Source: Prorocentrum cordatum (lineage: Eukaryota > Sar > Dinophyceae > Prorocentrales > Prorocentraceae). From it: a DNA stretch of 45,000 nucleotides. Positions 26,360 through 33,831 of the stretch are shown here, one piece after another; position 1 is the stretch's first letter, and each line of letters begins with the position of its first letter. The stretch is taken from positions 12,501 through 57,500 of the forward strand of contig CAUYUJ010001742.1 in NCBI GenBank assembly GCA_963575745.1. The letters are read 5' to 3'. The notes below the pieces were generated by a model. The model had not been told where the DNA came from and did no database searches. It saw only the letters and a list, made by a program, of their open reading frames with translations. The position numbers and the translations under genes were made by a program.

Positions 26360-29300
26360 TCACCGCGAGGGGGTGGTCACCAACCTGTACTCCGCGGGGT
26401 GGTGCTCGCCGTGGTTGTCGTTCGGGGGGCCGCAGAAGTCGCCCATGTGTCCGCCGTATCGGTCGTCCTCCTCGAGGGGGCGTTCACCTCGGGGTTGGCC
26501 TCGTTCGCATGCGTACTCGGCGCCATCGCGTGGTGGTTGCCCCCGTTGCTCTTCTTGTGCCCCTGTTACGGGCATGGCGTTTTCCGTTGTCTGACGACGT
26601 GTGGTGTGGTCGGTCGTGCGTTCTGACGTGGTTGATGAAGCGAGGCAGTTCGAGGCTTGTGGCGACGAGTATCCAGGTCGCGGCTCGAGGAGCACCGCGC
26701 CTGGACGTTCTGACATCCAGCAGTCGGGTCCTGGCTGTTGTGGATGACGATGCAGTCGAGCATGCCACATATCGTCGGTGCTGGGTCGGCGTTCGGTGCT
26801 GATGTGGTCGCCGTTGCCATCATGTCCATCATAGTGCCACGTCTGTGCCTTTGTGTATGCGTCGGCGGTGGGCTGGAGTGTTTGCTCTATGGCCTGCGTC
26901 AGTGTCGTTGTCGTGGTGATGTCTGCAGGGCAGTTGCAAGCAGTGAATGTTGTGGTCAGGGTTGTGCTGCACGTCGTTGTGATGTATGCGTATTCCTGTA
27001 GCAGCAGGTGTCGGAGGCTGCTGTCCAAGATGATGGTAGGTGTGCGCGTCATCATCATCCGCTGTGCGGTCCGTAAGACGTGCCGCATGCTGTCGTTGTC
27101 TTGTCGTACCGCTCTGTGCTGCGTGGGTGTGAGATCCAGTCGTCCCCAAGGTGCCTCTTGCGTCCTGAGGTTGAGGTCGCGGTCGAAGGTCGTGATGTCG
27201 GCGTCGATGATGCAGAAGGCAGCGTGGTCGTATGGTGTCGTGGCCATGTCGGAAGCCGTTGGGTCAGGTTGGGGTGGGTGCATGGTTGGCAGGTGGTGGA
27301 GTTCGATGGAGATGCTGTGTCTGTCTGCGGTGGCTTGGAGGGCGTCGGTCACCGCGCTGGTGTGGTCGTGGTTGGCGGTGAAGAGCAGTACGATGCTGGG
27401 CTTTCCTGTGATGTCGGTCATCCCCGTGTCTGCTCGGTTGGGTCCGCTGTCTTGTGTGGTGGGTGCGTCGGTGGGTATTTGGGCTGGTATTGGTCGGTGG
27501 TCGTGGTCGGCGTGGGTTGGTGGTCCCAGTGCTGGCCCATGTAGCTGGATGGGTGGCCGCTCGGCGTAGTCTTCTGGAAGCCCAGCGTGTCGGTTGGATC
27601 GTCGTACGCGTCGGGTCTCCTCCTTGTGCGCGTCGATGTCTTCTGTTGGCGGCTTCGCTCCGAACTGCATCAGTGTGGCTGCACACTGGTGTGACGACTT
27701 GACGTGTTTGGTAAGTCTGTTCGCGGTGTAGAAGTACTTCAAGCATACCTGGCATGTGTCGCCGACGATGTAGTTGTCTATGGTGTGCTTGTCCTGGTGG
27801 ACGGCGTAGACATGCTTGTTGTGTGCTGCTTTGGTCTTGAATGTAGCACCGCAATGGTAACACATAACTCTGGCTGGTGCTGGTGTCGTGGTTCCTGCTT
27901 GTCGGGGTAGTGGCGGCACTCCCAGTGCTGTTGCCGTTAGCGATAGGTCTGCCCGCAGCTGGTCCTGCGCTGCTCGGTCGGAGGATGAGTCTTGTGCGCG
28001 CTTGTAGGTGCTCGTGATAAAAGACTTGACCGTGTGCATGTCGTTGCGTGCAGCCTTGATGAAGTCGATGATGTCCTTGGGTGCGGTGGTGATGCGGGTG
28101 CCGTCGCAGTGCTGTCGGCATGTGTGGATGTCGTTGTTGATGGTTTGCGTCCAGGTGCCGTTGGCTTCGATGTCGTAGTCAATGAGTGCCTGCGTTTCGT
28201 ACGGGCATCCTTTTATGAGTCGCAAAAGTTCTCGCAGTCGTAGCCATCGTAGTCGGTCTTCGAGGTTCGGTAGTTGAGCACGTGCCAGTATCTGCTCGTT
28301 GGTGATGTGCTTGTCCTTCATGGCCTTGTGCGTAATTCCTATTGCCTGTCGAGCCGCAGTGACGTAGGCTGTGTTGATCCTGTGGTAGTCCCGCGCTGTT
28401 GTGATGAGCCATGTCCCCGCGTTAAATAGCAGTCTTGAATAGCCGAATGACTCGAGGTAGTGGATCTTAGTCTGGATGGAGATGGCTTGTCGTTGGAACA
28501 AGGTGCGTCGGAGTGGGCCTGTTGTCTCGCGTAGCGCGATGGTGCGTGCTGCCGTCTCCTGGCCCATGTCGTTCCTGTCGTTGAACATCGCGCCCAGCAG
28601 CTTGGTGCTTCTAGCGATGGTGACGCAGAGCCCCATGTCGGTGATGCTGTGGTTGTCCCGTATCATGGTCCGTGTAGCTCTTTTGCCTGCGACGGTGTTG
28701 GGGTAGACGATGAAGCTGGACTTCTTGGTGTTGATCGGGAGGCCTCTTCGCAGTGTCGCGCGTATGAGATGTCCCCACATCTTGGTGATGAGTGCATGGA
28801 TCATGGTGCCGTCTGCCGTGGATGCAGCCGCCTTGACGTCGTCTACGAAGGATGTAGAGGACAGTGTGGCGTTGTGGTCGCAAGCTCGGAGACGTGGTGG
28901 GGCATGCGGTATGTCGAAAGTCGCTCCATCCTCGACGGCGTGGTCGTGGTAGTCTCGCGTGACGTCCGCCATGAGCATGTTGAATGTGAAGTCGGCTGTT
29001 GGTACGCCAGGGCGTGTACCAAGTCGTGGTGCTGCGTAGCTGCACTGGTCGTCGATATAGAACCAAGTCCCAGTGTGTGCCTCTGTGAGCATGTCGACAA
29101 TGTGTTGGTTGTCCACGTGTTGGTTGACAATGCCGTTGTCGGTCATGAGGGCCTCAATCGCGGGAAGCATGACATGGGGGATGTCGATGTGGGCGAGAAG
29201 GTCGTCCAGCTGCTCCTTGGTCTGGGTGAAGTTGTACACGAGCTGGTTGACTACCTTGTGGAAGGCTGCTTTCAAGTCTATCATGATGATGACCATGTCG

Positions 29301-32300
29301 TGCTTCAAGTGGTAGGCGGTGTTGGATAGGAGCCGCATCGTCATGTGGTTGATGTCCGTGCTGTAGTGGTGTCGGCCTCCCGTCTGAGTGGAGAAGAGCA
29401 TCGTGGGGATGAGGTCCTTCATGCATTGTCTGATGTATCTGTAGTGGTGCTTGATGACGGTGTTGGCTAACGTGATTGACCGTTGGTTGTTCAGGTCCTC
29501 CTCGCTGCCTTTGCCCTTCCAGAAGTACGTCATCCTGGACCCCTTGAGAGCTACGCCCTCCCTGCAGAAGAGCGCCGCTTTGGTGATGATCGGATGCATG
29601 TGTCGGGCCATCTGCCGTGGGGCGATCTTGGAGAAGTCGTCGGATACACGATCTGGTCCTGGTGCGCGGTGAGGTCTCGCTTTGTGAAGGATGTCGGTGA
29701 GCTCGTAGATGCTGGCGAAGTTGTTGACGTGGCGCGTTCTCCTGGGCTGAGCTGGGTCGGTCCTGTCCTCCTTGGCGTTGTATCTGTCAACCACGTCCTG
29801 AGCGGAGAGGATGTCGGCTGCTTCGTTGTGTCCGAAGTGGCGTGTGGCTGCGTCGGCCTTGCTCGTGGAGCTGTCGAGGACAGTGCCGTCTGCTGCGTTC
29901 ATCATGGGGTATGCTTGCCGCTTACGTCTCTTGCGGCCGCCGAATAGCAGGAGCTTCTTGGTGTACTTCCACTCGGTGTACGTGTCGCCAGTGCGCTTTG
30001 CATCCATTGCCTTTTGTGCTTGCTCTTCCAAGAACGCGTCGTAGTCCCTGTCGGTCATCTTGACGATTACTTTTCTCGTGGCGTCGATCCAGTGCCGTAC
30101 GTGTTGTAAAAACCCATGATAGTCAGGGTTGTAAGGGAAATTCGCTGCAGCGTAGTTGAGCATGTAAGTCTCGCAGTAAGTAGTGTGGATCGCCTCGGGA
30201 GTCATCTGAAGGGTCGGGTCGTTGTGGATGTCGTTGATGAGCCTTTGGATTCTGCGCTTTGTCGTGCTAGCTGTCGCTCCATGTGTTGTTGCCTTACGGA
30301 GGAGCTTCATGAACTTCCGTCGGCTGAGGACAAAGTCGAGCGTGGTCTCTGAGATGTACTCCTGGTATTTCTTCTTCCCGCTTCTTTTGAACGCTGAGGT
30401 CGCTGCGTCCATGATGGTCAGCATGTACTGGTGGATGTGCTCATCGTAGTCCGTCCCCCATGACGGTAAGACAGTAGCGTCCAGGTGCATCTTGAAGGTC
30501 TCGACGGCCTTCTCGTCATTGAGCTGGTGCTTGTCGATCTTCGGGAAGAGCTGCTTTGGCGCAGTGTGCCGCACGGTCCAGCAGGCTCGAGCTGTAACTG
30601 GCAGGTGATCCTCGCGGTGATGCTGCCCTTGTCGGTGTTTCTTCATGGTCTCAATGTCGGCCAATGTCTTGACGTCGGTGATGTGGCTGATGAGCGTATC
30701 GTCCGCGATGATGTAGTCGATGCGATGCTTGTGCCCATATGCGTCTGTCCACGTGTGGTGCTCGTCGCCGTTGGAGATCACGGTGTTGGCGATGACGTAG
30801 TGCCCTGCGGCTGCTATCTCGTGAAGTTCCTTGCCGTTGCTGTCCTCGGTCTGGGAGAGTCCAGCAGGTCCAACAGATGTCGACTGCACGCTTCCAAGTC
30901 GGCCGTTGGCGTCGGCGAGCATGAGGTTGGGTCTGTGCTGTTGTACGAGCTTCTGTAGTCGCTGCCAAAAGTCTTGTCGTTCTTGAGGACCTTTCTTGCT
31001 GTGAGGAGCATGAAATACACAAATGGTGGTATTGATGCAGTCCGTAGTGACTTTGACGATGAGGATCCTTGGCTCACTGATGAGAACGTGGCAGTGTCTG
31101 GGCTCGAAGTGCTGTGGGCCGTCCTTGTTGTAGGCGTAGGGCTCCTCCACGTTGATCCATAGCTCACATCCAGCGTTGTAGTGGTCGTGCGGGCTGCTGA
31201 TGATGAAGTATCCATTCCCAGTTGTTGTACGTCGTTCGTTGCGCGCCTCCTGAATGCCGATGATGTGGAGTCGCTTTTCTTGAAATTGTCGTCGAAGCAA
31301 GGGTCCCCGCCACTGGTGTGCAAGCCGAGCTGCCTTTGTGAACTTCTTCTGCTGCTGAGCGTCGGACTCTCTGACACTCTCGGCGTTGTAGGTTGCAATG
31401 GAGAGCTCGATCTTGGTTTCTTTGGCAGAGACCGTCTTAGGCGCCATGAGGTGTCGAACACTAGCATTCCGAGTTGGTAATCCAAAGCGTAAGGTGGCAC
31501 CTTCGCGTAGTGGGTAAGCTGCTCGATCGGGATGATCAGGCTGGAGGATCGACTCCCATTGGTAGTACTTTGTGTCCGCAATGATGTCTCTGAAGTTGTG
31601 CGGGATGGTGTCGTAGTCGTGGCCTCTCTCGTAGCGCTTGCGTGTCCTCTTTGAGATTCCGTCGGCGAGCTCGTTCCACGGCATGCCTTCGTGACTCGGG
31701 ACGTGATGCAAGGTGATGTCGTTTTCGTTCTTGAGTGTGTCGAAGATGACCTTCATGAATCTCGCAAGATGTTCGTCTGCTGATGCTGTGGCGCGTCCCA
31801 TGCATATGTTGATGGCCGTCTCGCAGTCGGTGTGGATACAGATAGGTTGCGGCTCGGCGACGGCGATGGACCACATGAGAGCCTGCACGATGGCCATGAT
31901 CTCGCCTGTGGTGTTGGTGGTGCTGCGGTCGTTCAACTTCATGTTGTGGCTCTTGCTGACGATGCTGCTGAAGGCTCCTCTGAACGTGCGTTGGTCGTGT
32001 TCACCACCTTCTTGTAGTACCAAGAATGCCCATGAGCAGCAGTCTGGTCTCCGTGCGTTGTGGGAAGCGTCAGTGAAGATGTGCTTTGCGCTGTGGGCAT
32101 TGTTGCCTTTCGTCGTATTGTTGAGCGCATATGTTGCTGCTGGGTGCAGGTCATCACCTTCGATGTTGGCGTTGAGAAAGGGGGCGGTCGTGGCCCGTAT
32201 TCGTCTGATCAGTCCTCTGGTGTCCCCTAGGTCGCATGTGCAGTCGCCTGGTGGTTGCAGGCCGTGATATCTTGTGATGTCGAGATTGGCCTCGTGGTAA

Positions 32301-32896
32301 GATGGTTGCGGTTGTTGGGGCTGCTTGTCGGCGCTGGGATTGGGTGGTCGCTGTACTCGAAACGGTAACATTGCTGTCGCCTTCTGCTGTCGTCTGTGTG
32401 CAGCTTGTCCGTTGTGCGTTGTTGCAGAAACTCCTGCTGGGCATCGAAAGGGGTGCATGGCTGTCTTTTGTCGTTGACGCCTTTCACCTGTGGCCACGTG
32501 GCAGTCTCTGTCGGGTGCTGCTGTGCCATGTCCAGCGCCCTGGGATGCTGTCAGGACTACTGGTGGATGGCCGGTGGGCTGCTGTGTCGGAAGCGTGGTG
32601 GTATGTCTTGCTGAGGGTGGCGGTGGGCTGGGTTGCAGGGCTTGGAATCGATTGTGGGTCGTGGTGTGCGTAGATGTCTGCTGTGCTGTTAGTCGCCGTC
32701 GCTGCTGCCGTCGTACTCGTGCCAGAAGCCGCGTGCGAATGGCGTCGTCATCGAGGTGGAAGTTGCCGCTATCCATCTCGCTGCTGTTATCGAGGAAGGT
32801 ATCCTCGATCCCAGGGAAGTAGTCTATCGTGATCGCGCTGTGGTACTCGGGCGTCTCGTTGTGGACGTCGGAGCCGTTGAATTTCCGTGCATGCAT
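26360..32896 (-). CDS. LINE-1 ORF2: RNase H - AP endonuclease - RT - C2H2 polyprotein
   Basis: The frame is open from 33667, but its first ATG is at 32896, giving 2178 aa. Domains, numbered from that ATG: RNase H at about 270-420, with FTDAS (D276), TGEIMAIVQAL (E332), HTDCETAI (D357) and NELADG (D412), a complete acidic quartet; endonuclease/exonuclease/phosphatase domain at about 498-770, with TYNAE (N504), IQEAR (E550), IDYIIAD and EDHLPV (D763-H764); RT at about 1120-1420, with the first palm Asp in MIDLKAAFHKV (D1207) and the catalytic box SFVDD (D1352, D1353); two C2H2 fingers at about 1679-1745 (CYHCGATF..., CQVCLKYF...HVKSSH). It would nick the target, prime and copy its own RNA; the RNase H could remove template RNA. 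In known RNase H-bearing LINEs this domain follows the RT, so its N-terminal place is unusual. An unassigned alpha/beta-like region at about 1830-2020 lies after the fingers. Confidence 0.9.
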   Translation of the reverse strand: MHARKFNGSDVHNETPEYHSAITIDYFPGIEDTFLDNSSEMDSGNFHLDDDAIRTRLLARVRRQQRRRLTAQQTSTHTTTHNRFQALQPSPPPPSARHTTTLPTQQPTGHPPVVLTASQGAGHGTAAPDRDCHVATGERRQRQKTAMHPFRCPAGVSATTHNGQAAHRRQQKATAMLPFRVQRPPNPSADKQPQQPQPSYHEANLDITRYHGLQPPGDCTCDLGDTRGLIRRIRATTAPFLNANIEGDDLHPAATYALNNTTKGNNAHSAKHIFTDASHNARRPDCCSWAFLVLQEGGEHDQRTFRGAFSSIVSKSHNMKLNDRSTTNTTGEIMAIVQALMWSIAVAEPQPICIHTDCETAINICMGRATASADEHLARFMKVIFDTLKNENDITLHHVPSHEGMPWNELADGISKRTRKRYERGHDYDTIPHNFRDIIADTKYYQWESILQPDHPDRAAYPLREGATLRFGLPTRNASVRHLMAPKTVSAKETKIELSIATYNAESVRESDAQQQKKFTKAARLAHQWRGPLLRRQFQEKRLHIIGIQEARNERRTTTGNGYFIISSPHDHYNAGCELWINVEEPYAYNKDGPQHFEPRHCHVLISEPRILIVKVTTDCINTTICVFHAPHSKKGPQERQDFWQRLQKLVQQHRPNLMLADANGRLGSVQSTSVGPAGLSQTEDSNGKELHEIAAAGHYVIANTVISNGDEHHTWTDAYGHKHRIDYIIADDTLISHITDVKTLADIETMKKHRQGQHHREDHLPVTARACWTVRHTAPKQLFPKIDKHQLNDEKAVETFKMHLDATVLPSWGTDYDEHIHQYMLTIMDAATSAFKRSGKKKYQEYISETTLDFVLSRRKFMKLLRKATTHGATASTTKRRIQRLINDIHNDPTLQMTPEAIHTTYCETYMLNYAAANFPYNPDYHGFLQHVRHWIDATRKVIVKMTDRDYDAFLEEQAQKAMDAKRTGDTYTEWKYTKKLLLFGGRKRRKRQAYPMMNAADGTVLDSSTSKADAATRHFGHNEAADILSAQDVVDRYNAKEDRTDPAQPRRTRHVNNFASIYELTDILHKARPHRAPGPDRVSDDFSKIAPRQMARHMHPIITKAALFCREGVALKGSRMTYFWKGKGSEEDLNNQRSITLANTVIKHHYRYIRQCMKDLIPTMLFSTQTGGRHHYSTDINHMTMRLLSNTAYHLKHDMVIIMIDLKAAFHKVVNQLVYNFTQTKEQLDDLLAHIDIPHVMLPAIEALMTDNGIVNQHVDNQHIVDMLTEAHTGTWFYIDDQCSYAAPRLGTRPGVPTADFTFNMLMADVTRDYHDHAVEDGATFDIPHAPPRLRACDHNATLSSTSFVDDVKAAASTADGTMIHALITKMWGHLIRATLRRGLPINTKKSSFIVYPNTVAGKRATRTMIRDNHSITDMGLCVTIARSTKLLGAMFNDRNDMGQETAARTIALRETTGPLRRTLFQRQAISIQTKIHYLESFGYSRLLFNAGTWLITTARDYHRINTAYVTAARQAIGITHKAMKDKHITNEQILARAQLPNLEDRLRWLRLRELLRLIKGCPYETQALIDYDIEANGTWTQTINNDIHTCRQHCDGTRITTAPKDIIDFIKAARNDMHTVKSFITSTYKRAQDSSSDRAAQDQLRADLSLTATALGVPPLPRQAGTTTPAPARVMCYHCGATFKTKAAHNKHVYAVHQDKHTIDNYIVGDTCQVCLKYFYTANRLTKHVKSSHQCAATLMQFGAKPPTEDIDAHKEETRRVRRSNRHAGLPEDYAERPPIQLHGPALGPPTHADHDHRPIPAQIPTDAPTTQDSGPNRADTGMTDITGKPSIVLLFTANHDHTSAVTDALQATADRHSISIELHHLPTMHPPQPDPTASDMATTPYDHAAFCIIDADITTFDRDLNLRTQEAPWGRLDLTPTQHRAVRQDNDSMRHVLRTAQRMMMTRTPTIILDSSLRHLLLQEYAYITTTCSTTLTTTFTACNCPADITTTTTLTQAIEQTLQPTADAYTKAQTWHYDGHDGNGDHISTERRPSTDDMWHARLHRHPQQPGPDCWMSERPGAVLLEPRPGYSSPQASNCLASSTTSERTTDHTTRRQTTENAMPVTGAQEEQRGQPPRDGAEYACERGQPRGERPLEEDDRYGGHMGDFCGPPNDNHGEHHPAEYRLVTTPSR

Positions 32897-32897
32897 A

Positions 32898-32966
32898 GAG
32901 CCAACATGGCTAGTTGTGGTGACCGTGACGTCGTGCAGGTCGGGCGCCTGCGAGCCAAAATGGCTA
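32898..32966 (-). other. Two DinoSL-like cores just before the ORF2 ATG
   Basis: On the minus strand TAGCCATTTTGGCTC (32966-32952) is a 15/15 match to the DinoSL core, and TAGCCATGTTGGCTC (32912-32898) a 14/15 match, 54 nt apart. The second ends one base before the first ATG of ORF2 (32896). They fit decayed spliced leaders at the start of a former ORF2 transcript; chance or an internal repeat is possible, since the frame stays open across them. Confidence 0.5.
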
Positions 32967-33349
32967 GTCGCCCTTGTCCATAGGTCGGGCTTGGGTCGCT
33001 CGAGTCGGGGTGGTGTATGTAACCAATTCGTCTCGTCGCCTGGCCTCGCCCTTGGTGTGGTCGGCGTGACACGCTGAGTTCTCTCAGAGATGATGGAGCG
33101 AGGTAGGTCGTGCCTTGGCGAAGTGTCAGAGGTGGCGGCATAGGAGCCAGGTGGCGCTCGTGGAGGTGTCGACCTGCGCGAGGTGCCATCTGGGGGGACC
33201 CTCCCCAGTATGGCAGTCGAGCTTGGGTGGGGGCGCGAACCGCTCGAGTAGATTTCCCACTCTTCGGTCGGGTAGCGCCTATGGTGGGTAGTTGTTGGTG
33301 GTCCAACGGTTGCGTCGTGCTGGTAGTGTGAAGCAAGTGAAGCTTCTGC

Positions 33350-33667
33350 CGTTGTCCGTCGGGTCTGATCTGCTATCCCCAAAGCAGGAGTCAGTGCGCG
33401 TGGACTGGTGGTGTGTGTCGGAAGGTGGCTGTCAGAAGTGCAAGTCACCTGCACCCCCTGGGTCGTCAGGTTGGTTGCTGTCTGCGAGCCAGTGGAGTCT
33501 GCTGTCGCGGAGGGATGGTGGCAGAGTCGGCTGTCTATGTTGCCTGGCGCTCGGTGCTGATCCGCAGTCCCCAAAGCGGGTGTCAGCCTGTCGAGGTCAG
33601 TCGTAGTAGGCTTCCCTAGTGGAAGGCGGGGTGGGTGTGCGTGTCTGAAGCTGCAAGTTACCTGCAC
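33350..33667 (-). repeat. Imperfect tandem duplication upstream of ORF2
   Basis: Two units of about 210 bp in the ORF1-ORF2 spacer, recognisable in the open frame as QVTC...LTPALGTADQ and QVTC...LTPALGIADQ. No ATG occurs in this frame until 32896, so it may be leader rather than coding sequence. Confidence 0.55.
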
Positions 33668-33831
33668 CGCAGGGGTCGCAAGGTTCGTTGCTGCGTCTGT
33701 GACATTGTTATGCTGTGTGGCGCTGGGCCGATAATTACGTATGGTCGCTTGAGGCCGACCAGGGGCCTGTTGCTCTGGTCTTTTTCGACGGGTCCGATGA
33801 GCCAGAGCGCCCTCATCGGGGTCGTTCGTAT

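Noticed and set aside
32897-33667. Extending LINE-1 ORF2 upstream to 33667
   Set aside because: The frame is open but begins with GTG and has no ATG before 32896; in a eukaryote the first ATG is the better start.
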